Notes under the pieces: model-generated
The model's input: the letters and a program-made list of their open reading frames with translations, nothing else
Databases searched by the model: none
What the model was told of the DNA's origin: nothing
Translations under genes and position numbers: made by a program
Shown here: piece by piece, positions 10,297 through 21,939 of the stretch
Layout: every line of letters starts with the position of its first letter
How positions within the stretch are numbered: position 1 is the stretch's first letter
Source of the DNA: Cranoglanis bouderius
Taxonomy: Eukaryota > Chordata > Actinopteri > Siluriformes > Cranoglanididae
Assembly (NCBI GenBank): GCA_023630585.1
Contig: CM042548.1
Location: 13,394,527-13,458,526 of the forward strand
Direction of reading: 5' to 3'
DNA: 64,000 bases

Positions 10297-12507
10297 AGAA
10301 ATTACTAACTATCAAGGGGTAAGTATTTAAGAAAGAGGTATGTCTTTAGGTGTTTCTTGAAGATAGCCAGCGACTCAGCTGTTCTGACATTGATGGGAAG
10401 TTCATTCTACCACCTTGGTGCCAGAACAGAGAAAAGTTGTGAGGCAGATCTACCTAGTATCCTGAGAGAGGTTGGGACCAGTTGAGCAGTGATTGTTGAC
10501 CTGAGGGCGCGTGGTGTGGCGCGTGGGGTGATGAGAGCTCTAAGATAAGAGGGCGCTGTTCCACTTTTGGCTTTGTAGGCAAGCATCAATGTTTTGAATG
10601 TGATGTGTGCAGCTACTGGAAGCCAGTGAAGGGAGCGCAGCAACGGGGTGGTGTGAGAGAAGTTAGGGAGGTTGAAAACAAGTCGTGCAGCTGCATTCTG
10701 GATCATCTGTAGAGGACGGGTGGCACTCAAAGGTAGACCTGCCCGGAGCGAGTTGCAGTAGTCTAGTCTGGAAATGACAAGAGACTGCACAAGCAACTGA
10801 GTGGCCTGTATTGTTAGAAATGGACGAATCCTTCTAATGTTGTAAAGGATAAACCGAAAGGACAATGTTAGATTAGTAATATGTGATGAAAAAGACAGTT
10901 GATTGTCCACGATTACCCCAAGGTTACGAGCAGTAGTTGAAGGAGAGATCATGGAGTTGTCTAAGGAGATCATGAGATCCTGGCATGGGGACGAATCTCC
11001 TCGGATGAAGAGCAGTTCAGTTTTGCTGGGGTTGAGTTTCAGCTGATGAGCTGCCATCCACGATGAAATGTCTGTCAGACATGCTGTGATCCGGGCAGAA
11101 GCAGTGGTGTCTGAAGGAGGAAAGGAAACGATAAGTTGAGTATCATTAGCATAGCAGTGGTAAGAGAACCCATGTGAGGAGATGACTTTGCCAAGAGAGT
11201 GGGTATAGAGGGAAAAGAGGAGAGGACCAAGTACTGAGCCTTGTGGGACACCAGTAGAGAGTTTGCGAGGTGCAGATGTTGATCGCCCCCATGATACCTG
11301 ATACGAACGACCTTCCAAGTTTGAAGCAAACCATTGTCATGCTGCTCCGCAAATTCTAAGACTCTTGAGGGTAGTCAGGAGAATCTTGTGGTTGACTATG
11401 TCAAATGCATCAGACAGGTCAAGCAGGATGAGGACAGAGGACAGTTTGGCTGATCTGGCAGCATGAAGTTTTTCAGTGACGGCCAAGAGGGCAGTCTCTG
11501 TGGAGTGTGCTGCTTTAAAGCCAGACTGGTATGGATCTTGAAGGTGGTTCTGTGAGAGATAAAGAGACAGTTGATTATATATGGAGTGTTCAAGTATTTT
11601 AGAAAGGAAAGAGAGAAGTGATAACGGTCTGTATTTGCTGATGTCTGTGGGATCCAGTGTAGGCTTCTTCAGGATGGGAGTAACCCGTGCTTTCTTGAAG
11701 GAAGCCGGAACTTGGCCAGATGACAGGGAACCATTGATGATTGTAGAGATGAAGGGCAGAAGGTCAGGCAGGATGGTCTGGAGCAATTTAGAGGGAATTG
11801 GATCCAGTGGGCAGGTGGTAGGGTTGCAGGACAGGATGACTTCTTGAATCTCCTGTGTTTCTAGGGTAGAAAGATGTGACAGAGAAGGAGGAGAGACAGA
11901 GAAATGTGACAGAGAAGGAGGAGAGACCTGTGTGAGAACATAATTAGTCTGGGTAGAGGTGAAGGTCTTGCGGATTTCCTTAATCTTCACAACATAGAAG
12001 GAGGCAAAGTCTTCTGCAGACAGCGAGGAAGAAGCAGGTGAAGCCAGAGGGTTGAGAAGCAATGAAAAGATGTTGTGGAGCTTGTGAGGATCTTTGGCAG
12101 AAGCTTCAAGCTTTTCCTTGTAGAAGGCAGTCTTGGCGGAAGTCACATCCAATGAGAACTGGGACAAGAGAGCGCGGTAAGAGGCAAGATCTGTGTCAAG
12201 ATGCCTTTTCCTCCACCTTCTCTCTGCTAATCTCAGTTCTCTTCTACAGCTGCGCAACACGTCCAACAGCCAAGGAGCAGGGCAAGAAGTCTTCCTAGAT
12301 TTGGTAAACAGAGGACAAAGATGATCCATGGTTGAGGAGAGAGAGGATAGGAAAGTGTCAGTGGCTACGTCTAAGGGTAGAGAAGAAAAGGAATCAGGGT
12401 CAGGGAGAGATGAAAGGGTGCAAGAAGCTACAGAGGAAGGGGGGACAGAGTGGAGGTCCTGACGGGTTACAGAAAGGTGTTGGTAGCTAAACTTGGAAGA
12501 AAATGCA
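10095..12507 (-). mobile_element. 5'-truncated L2-type LINE with 10-bp target duplication
   Basis: A non-LTR retrotransposon inserted in reverse. TTATTCCCAT occurs at 10085-10094 and again at 12508-12517, flanking it exactly, as expected for target-primed reverse transcription. The 3' tail (10095-10165, minus strand) reads CTCTGGATAAGGGCGTCTGC and ends in short TAAATG repeats. The 5' end is truncated, so the endonuclease and any ORF1 are missing. A 29-base T run (10264-10292) lies in the 3' UTR. Confidence 0.9.
10305..12507 (-). pseudogene. L2/CR1-like reverse transcriptase, two nonsense codons
   Basis: One frame runs from the 5' truncation at 12507 to the natural stop at 10305-10307, broken only by TGA at 11337-11339 and TAG at 10407-10409, both at positions where related copies have tryptophan (TGG). 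Reverse-transcriptase landmarks: KYRPLSLLSFLSKILE (fingers), LLDLSDAFDIVNH (motif A, with its aspartate), STGVPQGSVLGPLLF (motif B), and FSYHCYANDTQL (motif C). The motif C catalytic YADD has become YAND, which should abolish polymerisation. C-terminal landmarks of the Jockey/CR1/L2 group follow: RLDYCNSL, LHWLPV, APSYL, ESLAIFKKHLKTYLF. So few lesions suggest a fairly recent insertion. Clade L2 versus CR1 is from memory. Confidence 0.9.
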
Positions 12508-12517
12508 TTATTCCCAT

Positions 12518-13566
12518 AGCTCCCAAAATAAAAAAATTAACCTTGTTAAATTCCAGTCTGAAAAAACTTAAGCTTTAGAAACCTGGCCTAATGCAATCAC
12601 ATACTATATATGTGCTAATGGATTATTTCAATAGCTGGCCTCGAGACTTTGAACACATGAGATTTGATCTAATTTGCACACAGAATTATTTAAACCAGGC
12701 AGTAGTAAGAGAGTGTTGCTTTGCTGCAGTGCTGCATCCTTTCCGTGTCAGTATTAGTGTCAAAATTAATCAACTTTGTCGATAATCCCTTCAGGTTGAA
12801 CGCCTAATAATTGGCATTCGTTGCTGCTGGGTGTAATGTGTCTGAGAGAGCTCAATTTGACACAGATGGGAATTTCTTTTGACTGGCAAGAGACACATCT
12901 TTCATCCGCTGACATTTTCCATGAGAAATATTAAAAATATAGCAGAGGGAATCACACTAATAAATTGCTGTGTTACTTGGCCACTAATGACCCACAGATA
13001 ATGCAAGCTAAAGCAATGGATATCACTTAGGGCAGGCCTTAACCCAAATGTCAACTCAAATCTATGTCTTATATAAGCACACTTATAGAGTACTGAATAA
13101 TGGAGATGGCTCAAATTGAACTCTGAAGTTTTGTGCTAAACAGCATGCAGTTCCTTATTAAACTGAACCAGAAGTGCCTCTACAAGACAAGACAACTACC
13201 CATTTAAAACCTAGAATCTTCCTCAAACCAACTTAATCTGTAAACTCAAAAGCAGTGTGTGGTATTCAACCCTTCATTTATTTGGCACTTTGAGATCTGC
13301 ATATTCAGAGTGAACACACTACAATTTAGATGTAGTTTAAGTTTTTGGTATTAGAGAGGCAGTGTTGTATAAGTTCCTGACTGGTCCATTTGCTCACACC
13401 TATTTTGGTTGATTGGTTCTCACAACAGATGCCAGATTTATGAAGCCAGGTTTCTCCTCTGGCTTCTTTTCCTCTCTTTTTTTCATTACTTTAATACCCT
13501 TTTAGTTTTCTTCAGTTCAGATCCGTCCTCTATTTTTCACCATTCCAACTCCCTCATCAACATATA
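12518..13566. other. Single-copy-looking DNA, candidate conserved non-coding block
   Basis: No open frame of interest and no repeat recognised. The stretch 12660-13030 has balanced composition, few runs, and clustered homeodomain-like TAAT/ATTA cores. This is the texture of conserved non-coding elements, not proof. Confidence 0.3.
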
Positions 13567-14875
13567 CAGTGCTGCAAAAAAGTATTTGCCCCCATCCTGA
13601 TGTCTTCTGTTTTTGTGTATATCTCATACTAAATAGTTTTAGATCTTCAAACGAAATACAACATAAAACCCATCACCAATGTGAAAAACTAATTGCAACA
13701 ATAACTGCAACCAAACGCTTCTGATAACTGGGGATCAGTTTTTCACATACTTCTAGGACTAGGATTTACTCCTATGCTTTGGATTATTGTCTTGCTGCAT
13801 AATCCAAAATCCACTTGAGTTTCAACTTACGGACTGAAGGATTTTTCTGGTAGAGAGCAGAATTCATATTTCCCTCAATTATTGCAAGTTGCCCAGGCCC
13901 TGAAGCAGCAAAGCATCCCCACACCATCACACTTCCATCACCATGCTTGACCATAGATAAGTTGTTCTTTTTGTAGAATTCGGTGTTTGGTTTATGCCAG
14001 ATGTAACGAGACCCCTGCCTTCCAAACAGTTCCACTTTTGACTCCTCAGTCCACCGAACATTCTCCCAAAAGGTTTGAGGATCATCAAGGTGTGTTTTGG
14101 CAAAATTCAGATGAGCTTTAATGTTCTTCTGGGTTAGCAGTGGTTTTCACCTCACCACTCTTCCATGGCTGCCATTTTTGCCCAGTGTCTTTCTGATAGT
14201 GGAGTCATGAACAGTGACTGGTCTTTATTGGTGCAAGAGAGGCCTGTAGGTCCTTCCATGTTGTCCTTGGCTCTTTTGTGACTTGCTGGATGAGTCGTTG
14301 CTGTGATCTTGGAAGAATTTTGGAAGGTTGGCCACTTCTGAGAAGGTTCACTACTGTGCTGAGTTTTTCCATTTGGAGATAATGGCTCTCACTGTGGTTC
14401 TTTGGAGTCCCAGAGCCTTTGAAATAGCCCAGACTGATGTATTTCAATCACCTTCTTCCTCATCATTTCTGGAATTTCTTTCAACTTTGGCATAGTGTGT
14501 TACTGGGCAAGTCCTTTTAAACAACTTCATGCTGTTGCAAAAGTTCTATTTAAGTGTTGATTTGATTGAACACGGTTTGCAGTAATCAGGCCTGGTTACG
14601 TCTAGTCCAGCTGAACCCCATTATGAATGCAGGTTCATAGATTTGGGGAATTAGTAACTACGGGGGCAAATACATTTTCACACAGGCCCAGTTGGTATTG
14701 GATAACCTTTTTGCTTCAATAAATAACATTATCATTTAAAAACTGTATTTTGTGTTTACTCAGGCTGCCTTTGTTTTAGCTTAGATTTTGTTTTAATTTC
14801 TGAAACTATTTAATATGAGATGTACACAAAAACAGAAGAAATCAGGATGGGGGCAAATACCTTTTCACAGCACTG
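13567..14875 (-). mobile_element. Tc1-like transposon with both terminal repeats, internally deleted
   Basis: The ends begin CAGTGCTGCAAAAAAGTATT on the left and, on the minus strand, CAGTGCTGTGAAAAGGTATT on the right. Both continue into TTGCCCCCATCCTGAT and the similarity reaches about 80 bp. TA dinucleotides at 13565-13566 and 14876-14877 are the target duplication. At 1309 bp it is shorter than a full element because the 3' third of the transposase is gone. Confidence 0.93.
13800..14493 (-). pseudogene. Tc1 transposase remnant lacking C-terminal catalytic part
   Basis: The start codon is at 14491-14493. The N-terminal HTH region is frameshifted. The central region reads TVVNLLRSGQPSKILPRSQQ and EPRTTWKDLQASLA, then after another break ELFGRQGSRYIW, MVKHGDGSVMVWGCFAASG and KLKLKW. 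The part with the second aspartate and the glutamate of the DDE triad is absent: the sequence passes straight from KLKLKW into the terminal repeat. Inactive. Confidence 0.88.
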
Positions 14876-14877
14876 TA

Positions 14878-16556
14878 TCAGTTATCCTGCCAGGATACTT
14901 ATTGTTCCCAGTCTGGACCCCCATTAAATGTTGCCTATAGTGAATAGGTTTTCAGCTCCTGGCTTCCACCGAACTAAGTTTCCACTTGTTTGTGCTCTAG
15001 ATCCTGCCTTATCCACTGCCTAATACTTCTTGAACCATTACAAGCATTTGTTTAGTCAGTTCAAGGTCTTTTTGTGCTTTTGCTCACTGCATGTTGGTCC
15101 TATCCCTTAGCAACTGTCCTAGAGTGTTCTACCAGATCTCTACCACAAGGAGTCATGGAATAATCCATACAGGAGCCATTCAAACCACTGGCCTTTCTCA
15201 TCCTATCCTGCCTGTCTGTGCCTCTGTTGTTCTTCTGTATCAATCTTTTCTGTTTTCTGTTCCCATCATAATCATCTTCAGCCTTTGCTGGCCCATTGGT
15301 CTTCCAGCTGGTCCAGTTCTTTTAGCTGTTCTTGTTATGGTGATCCCTCATCCCTGGACTCTATCATCAGGGTACATTTCCTGAAATCCATCACTGAACC
15401 AGAACCTTCCTTCTTTACAATACAATCACAGCCACAGCCTTATTCACTGACCCTTGCTGAGATAGTGAACCCCTGCTTGTTTTTCCTCAAGCTCCATTCT
15501 TCACCATTTGCTAGTCCATTTGTATGTAAGACTGCTTCAGTTTCTTCAGCTTCTCATACTTCTACTACTTTGTCCTCTCCAATACTAATTACTTCTTTGC
15601 TGACCCCCAACACAGTAGACCCTTTGACACTGGCTACTGTCATGTGGCAGTTCACCTTTCCACTGGCTTCTGATGGCCACTTTTAGTCGTTCACCCAGTA
15701 TCGAGTGAATCCTTTTCAATGTCATTCGCTGCTCCGTCATGACTGGCCTTTGCTAGCTGTTTGGTCTACCTGGTTGCTTCAGTTCATCAAGACCATGATA
15801 ATTCTACTACTTGGTCCTTTCATTTTGGTTCTTGTTTTGCTGACCCAACAGTAGACCCTTCACCACTGGTCTCTAAACAAGGGATTCATCCAGCTTCTAT
15901 TTATTCAATTATGGTCAACCTTGTTCATTTGCTAAATGTCTCCCCAGCCTCTGTTTCTATTGCTCCTTTAGCTCAAGCGTCTCCATTTTACATCTTTGCT
16001 GGCTCAATATTAATGAATGATGTTGGTCTTTTGGAGTCCTAGGCCACTTATTGTCTTCCCACAGTGGTTTCTGCTTTGTTGATCACAATCACACACCCCC
16101 TTCACCACTGATCTCTATCATCAGGTCACTGACCTTACTCCATAAAAAAATTACTAACATATATGACTAACAGTAATAACATCTCCTTTTATAGTTCTCC
16201 ATAATGTTCTTCATTGTCCCACAGTTCCTGGTTCACATACTCAATAACTCTCACTGAAACTTTGCATACATATCTTAATTTGTTGGTGAAGTTTTGATTA
16301 TATTTGCACAGCACTCCTAAGCTATACTCTCTTATGTTTATCTTATGAGTTCTGTAGTCTAAAGGTCTTTCTTGTTCTTACTGATTTTGTGACCTGCTTT
16401 TTTGACTGGTAGTGTTTTTGTCTGCTGGTTTTATGAGAATGTCTGGGTGTAAACCAGATGCCTCTTTAAGACTGCCCAATAAAATAAATTCATACTTGCT
16501 TCCTACTACCTCTGGCTTTCCATTCTATCATACTCAGTTACACATCCCTAAAGGAA
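14878..16556. repeat. Pyrimidine-rich stretch with ~240-bp degenerate tandem repeats
   Basis: The block around 15559-15630 (TTCTACTACTTTG ... GCTGACCCCCAACACAGTAG) recurs at 15801-15870, and a weaker version lies near 16070-16113 (CCCTTCACCACTGATCTCT). Open frames over 15091-16042 follow from the low stop-codon content of this composition. They show no conserved domain I recognise and I do not call them genes. Confidence 0.5.
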
Positions 16557-16559
16557 AGC

Positions 16560-17205
16560 TATAACGACTGAAATCTGTTCCTAAATCTGTTTAAATGAAG
16601 CACTTATGCATGGTTTACTGCTAATGTAGCAAAAATAATAACCAACTTCAGAGCGATATTTCATTAAACTGCTCCATAAATGGTAGACAAAGTGTGGATC
16701 AATGTCTTCTGTTTGGAGAATGATGAAAGCCTATGCTTTGTATTGTGCTAAGTCATTGTTGTTCGTGATAAAAGAAACACACTCAGCCTCTTCCTCAGCA
16801 CAAACACACGACCCGTCTGAGCTGATTTCTCACTTATTCCTGCCATCGATCTCCAGCTTTCTGAGCCACTCGTCTGATGCTCATCAGATACGGAAGCCTT
16901 TCCTGACATTTAAGGTTATCTGTAAGAGAGATGAATTTGATGAAAAGGGCCTGTTGTGTTAGTCACGCTGTGTCTGTCGGGAATGTTGAGAAGATCGATG
17001 GGAAGCCATTACTCATGCTACGAGCACATTAGTACATGAGTGTGTCCTAGCGGCTCGACGTGTACAGTACTGTTTACAGATTCCCTCTCTTACAGTTTGC
17101 ATAATTGATACTGCAAATCTACATTCAATTAAATTGAGCAAATGAATATTAATACACATTTCACAGGGAATTGTAATAAAATTACACATATAATTCAGCT
17201 TGAAG
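16560..17205. repeat. Diverged duplicated segment, copy B
   Basis: Collinear with 6735-6880 plus 8005-8310, roughly 9 kb away in the same orientation. The block AAGGTTATCTGTAAGAGAGA through TGTCGGGAATGTTGAGAAGA is almost identical in both. Extra sequence at 16800-16905 is unique to this copy. Confidence 0.75.
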
Positions 17206-18098
17206 ACCTGAGTATTAAAGAACCCTGGCTTCAGGCATTTACCTTATAAATTTCCATTTCAAGTGGGTTAAACAATAATGAAATCAAGTTCAAATGAACT
17301 TCCTCGAATCTACTTTTATCCTGTTACTACTGCTAAGTGACAAATCATGGGTTCAACTCTTTCAATTTTGCTATCACCATAACACCAATGAGCTAAATGA
17401 AACTGAATATAATCAAATATATAATTAGAAAAAACTGCAAACTCACTGTTCACAGTCTTTTAAAAATTCTGCCTTAATTACTTATGGGGTTGTTTTAATC
17501 CTAATTACAGTAGTATTTTTTTATTTTCCCAGTAAAAAGAAATGAAGCATTTCATCAAAGGTATAAAAACATCTCCCTCCATTGGTAGCTACAGTATGGG
17601 TGGTGGTAGTGTAACTTTACCCAGCTGGCTTAGTTTGTTAAGGATTAACAAACTAGTTCTAGTCTGGTGCCATTTAGCCATTGTAAATCTAAATACAAGG
17701 GTTCTATGCTGAGAGTGGTTGCATTTTTTTCAAGGGGCAGGGTCTCAAAGCAATCTTGAATAAAGAAACCGGTCCTGGTCTTGGTTATGAGACAACTTTA
17801 ACTGCCGCTACGCTACAACCTAGTTTCAGTGCTGAGATATGAGCAGCCGCTCTGCTGTAACCCAGTTTTAGCACTAAGACATGAATTTTTCTGTGCTGAG
17901 ATACGAATCTGAACTGAATGGTACTGTGGTGCAGAATGTAATTTCTGCTACAGAACAATCAGATACATGAGAAATAAATCAGACTGATGAACAGATATGA
18001 GATCACAGATCAGGCAAGTGTATCGTCTCGGTATTGTTGCACAAATCATGGCTATGAATCCAAGAATTTCCACCAAGGGTCATCAGTGGAGATGTGAC
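17206..18098. other. AT-rich intergenic DNA, nothing recognised
   Basis: No coding frame, no microsatellite, no repeat family identified. A short local duplication of TAGTTTCAGTGCTGAGATATGAG-like text occurs at 17820-17905. Confidence 0.6.
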
Positions 18099-18102
18099 TT
18101 AA

Positions 18103-19093
18103 GGTGCATTCACACATACAGCGACTCACAGCGACAAAGCGACCAGAGACCATTCATTTTCAATGAGAGCTGCCGACTTCCAGCTACATGAGTGACGGCG
18201 ATCCTTGGCGACTAGATGTGGGTGTGTCCAGCGACTTTGAAAGTTGAGAAAAGTTTAACTTTATGCAAATTTGGAGCGACTTGGTGCAGCGACTACCAAT
18301 GGGAGTGATGACAGTAGAGCTCACGTGGCCCGTAGCCACCCCTGCTCACTAGCAGAAGCAGCGCCATTGGAGTAGTAGCCAGTTAGCTTAGCTTTAGCTT
18401 AGCTTAGGATCTTAGTGGGTTTAAAGCAAAAAAAATAAATAAAGAAAGAAATAATAATGAAACACACTCACTTTTTGTTGCAATTGAGCAAAATCCCAAT
18501 GTAGCTCCTATCTTGGGTGAAGTGTCTGTCTAGTTGTTGCTTTGGCGCCCGGGAGCCAGCAGCACCGAGCCGGCACTTCACACAGGAGGCACAAAGGCCA
18601 CGGCCAAAGCACTGTGGTCCGGCTCCCGGTCACCATCGAACATATAGTGAATGACACCCTGATGGTGACGCTCACTTACTGCGATAGGAGCTACACCGCG
18701 ATTTTGCTCAATTGCAACAAATGTGAGTGTTTCATTATTATTTCTTTTGTTTTCTTTTTTTTTTTTTGCTTTAAACGCTTTAATGCCATAAGCTAAGCTA
18801 AGCTAACTGGCGCTTGCGCTTTTGCCGCAGATAGGCAGCCGCAATGGCAAAGAGCATACACTGCTTCTCCTTCACCTCGTAGAATATGATGCATATATAC
18901 ACTGGTGAATTTATATAAGATCTCTCTCCCTCCACAATGTTAATTTTTCAAAAGGTTTGTTGTCAAAAGTGGAAATCTAGTTGCACCACCCATGTTACTA
19001 TGACAACCAGTAGTGGGAACGCCTATTGGCTTCTCCATAGTACAGCGACTGGCGACTTGCAGCGATAAAATCAATGTATGTGTGAACATACCA
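18103..19093. mobile_element. Foldback TIR DNA element (non-autonomous), TTAA-flanked
   Basis: The left end GGTGCATTCACACATACAGC and the right end (minus strand) GGTATGTTCACACATACATT are terminal inverted repeats. TTAA occurs at 18099-18102 and 19094-19097, with one extra base beside the right copy. Within lies a second, larger inverted repeat: 18379-18513 pairs with 18684-18810. Both arms hold TTGCAATTGAGCAAAAT, an AGAAATAATAATGAAACAC tract and TAGCTTAGCTTA motifs. The GC-rich loop (18514-18683) has no recognised protein. TTAA would suit piggyBac or Kolobok; the superfamily is not settled. Confidence 0.75.
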
Positions 19094-19097
19094 TTAA

Positions 19098-20693
19098 GGC
19101 GAGATACGACAGAGAGAAATAACGATTTCGGTCAATCATTTTAAATTGTAACAATGTAACTGTAGCAATAAACATGTCATAACTCTGCTGTAATGTTTAT
19201 TTTTGACTGTCACTTTCCTACATTTTTATCTGGACCTTAACAACTTTGAAGAACAATTTACAATCCCACTTCACAACCATGTCATGTCATATATCCCTGA
19301 ATATACTGTGTATATATACAATAAATCTGAGGTTCTGGATTAGCATATTTATTATGAATACACTAATCTACATTCCTATCCATATTTGGAAGCTTATTAT
19401 AGAGGAATTTCTCAAAAATTCTTGTTAAATTTGATCCTGAAAAATGGCAGTTTTCTGATTAGAAATAAATGAAATTCCAATAAACCAAAAAAAGTCTTTC
19501 TCTCTGAGGAGTGTTTTTATAGTGAAATGAACAATTTAATCATTTTAATCTAGCATCATTGAAAAACTAGATTTTTGGTTTTATAATACATGCAAATGTA
19601 CGCATATTTAATTCGATGGAGCCTCATTTGCATAAACACATGCAACATTTTCTGAAAAAGTTCCAGTACAAAAACAAGTTGAGAATCAGGAATCTACTTA
19701 TAAAGATTGATTGTGATATTTATTGTTAAAAAAATAAAATAAATAAGTGTCTTGCCTTAGGAAGAACCACGAAACAAGGAACTATGGAAGCTAAAAATGG
19801 GGGAAAAAAACAAACTTCACTTAACACAACAGATTTTAATGATTCATTACTAGATGGACATAACTAATAAACAATCACGTCTCAGTGAGATAAAGACGAG
19901 GACAGACAGAGCGTATCCATGGAGGAATGGTGTCTTCTTTTGAATAAATGATGAGGTTTGACAGTTCAGAGAGAATTTTCTTTTTTAGATGAAGTTTTGA
20001 GACATTTTGGTTGAGCTAGCACTTTTCAATGCATTAAATAAAGAAGTACAGGTACATATTATGCAAATGCAGCACTCTCGCAGGGTTCAAAGCACTCTCC
20101 GCCAGGAAAAGGAGCTCCAGAAGAGCCATTACACCGAACATAATGGCTCTCTGCTGCTCTTTCCAAGCCAACAAAGAGGTTTCTGCTTACATGTCAATGG
20201 TACTGTAATGCTAAGTTTGGAGAAAAAAAACAAAAACAAAACATAAGCAGAAGTTAGAATTTATGTCAAAGTTTGACTTTTCATCACATATCTTTGAACT
20301 GGGAGGTAAAAATGAGTAGTTCATGCATTACAAAGAGAGAATTGAGAATTTTACGTATGAATGGGTTTGAATGATAGTGCTAGTGATATAAAAAAGAAGA
20401 ACAGAAAATTGCAAGGTGCAGTCGGATCAAAACATCTGAGGCGCACTTCCAAGAACTGTTTTATTTTATCAGTTTCAGTTTTCCGATGTGTTTGATGGTC
20501 TGGAAAATTCATCAGACGTTGCTGTGATTTTTGACAAACCAAAAAAAACCCTGTAAATCAGATTCCTGTGCCGCGGCGAGTCAGAACTTTAAATGTTTTT
20601 TTAACACCAGAATTTAAAATGCTAAAACTTTGCTAGATCTATATATATATTTATATTTATTGAATACACACTTTTCCTCAGATGCTCCTTACT
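19098..20693. other. AT-rich intergenic DNA, nothing recognised
   Basis: Only short spurious frames. No transposon or microsatellite of note. Confidence 0.6.
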
Positions 20694-20878
20694 TTTGATA
20701 GAAATCCTCCTTCACAGCTCCAGGGTTTGATCCTCAGCTGGGTAGAGTTTTTTCTGTGTGGAGTTTTTCACGTTCTCCCATGTCCATGTGGGTTCCTCCA
20801 GGTTTCCCTGGTTTCCTTCCACCTCCAAAAACATGACAGTTGGTGTTTTGGTGAATTTAAATTTCCCCTAGGTTAGCG

Positions 20879-20924
<46 letters not shown>

Positions 20925-20965
20925 GTTCCTGATATTGCCTCCAGCTCTCCACCCTGACCAGGATA
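20694..20965 (+). repeat. Dispersed fish repeat, forward copy, with CA array
   Basis: CACAGCTCCAGGGTTTGATC, then TGTGTGGAGTTTTTCACG, TTCTCCCATGTCC, GGTTTCCTTCCACCTCC, a CCCCTAGGTTAG motif, a CA array and CCTGACCAGGATAAAATG. I recognise this succession as a very common fish LINE/SINE-derived 3' region. The copy at 6457-6690 is its reverse. Confidence 0.7.
20881..20922. repeat. CA microsatellite
   Basis: Twenty-one CA units inside the dispersed repeat. Confidence 0.97.
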
Positions 20966-21065
20966 AAATGTTTACATTTACTGAAGATCTACGTATTTGT
21001 CATTTATCATGTCTATTAGGTTAAGCAATAAAAGCACACTACAATACACTTGGACAATTGGATGG

Positions 21066-21066
<1 letters not shown>

Positions 21067-21095
<29 letters not shown>
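21067..21095. repeat. Poly-T run
   Basis: Twenty-nine T in a row, possibly a retroposon tail in reverse, but no flanking retroposon body was recognised. Confidence 0.9.
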
Positions 21096-21100
<5 letters not shown>

Positions 21101-21847
21101 GGTGTAGAAAGCAGAACAAATACAAATCCAATGCTAGAGCAAATACTGATCAATAGTCAGGAAGAGTAAACTTGACCAAAAGAGTCAGAAAAATATAATG
21201 CTCAGACGTGGCAGTGGTTTGAAATGTTCAAAGTAGGGTATGATAACCTAGAATAACAATATCCTGGCTTATATCAATTAATATCAATTAATATCAATTA
21301 AGCCTTTAGCAAAAGGAAAACAAAAGATCATATTTGCTCAGCTCAAATAAATTGACTTTGACTGTCTTTCTTAGAAAGATATCTTTTGCATAACATAATA
21401 TACAATGTCGGTATTTTGATCACATTGTTGTTCTCAGCTGGAAAGGCTGAGCACTGATCCATAAACAGAGCGTTGTTTTGGTTTAGTAGCTAGACTAAAA
21501 GAATTATCGGGTAGATGTAGACATAAATGCATTTTAATCTGTATTTAATCTGTATTTTTCAAAATACACGAAGGTGAGGTAACCATCTGTTGATACACCA
21601 TGACTAACACTGGTCAATTAGAACAAACACAATTCAGACATTGGCAAGACTTCGCAAAGAATAAACTCATTTGTTTCATATACATGAGTAGTCAGGGACT
21701 ATTTGTAAATATCCACTGCATATAATTTAGTAAATAAGTTATTTGTAATGTTAGCTTTAATGCATCTGATTGTTGAAGTCTAAGCTCCTACTTCCCTGAT
21801 GTTAGGTAGATAACTAGCTAGTTATGTCGTGCATGTAGCTGGCATCT

Positions 21848-21939
<92 letters not shown>

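Noticed and set aside
15091..16042. Three forward open frames read as a possible gene
   Set aside because: They lie in a degenerate tandem repeat, change frame between repeats, and show no known domain.
18542..18796. Open frame in the loop and right arm of the foldback element
   Set aside because: It ends in the low-complexity T tract of the inverted arm and has no recognised domain.
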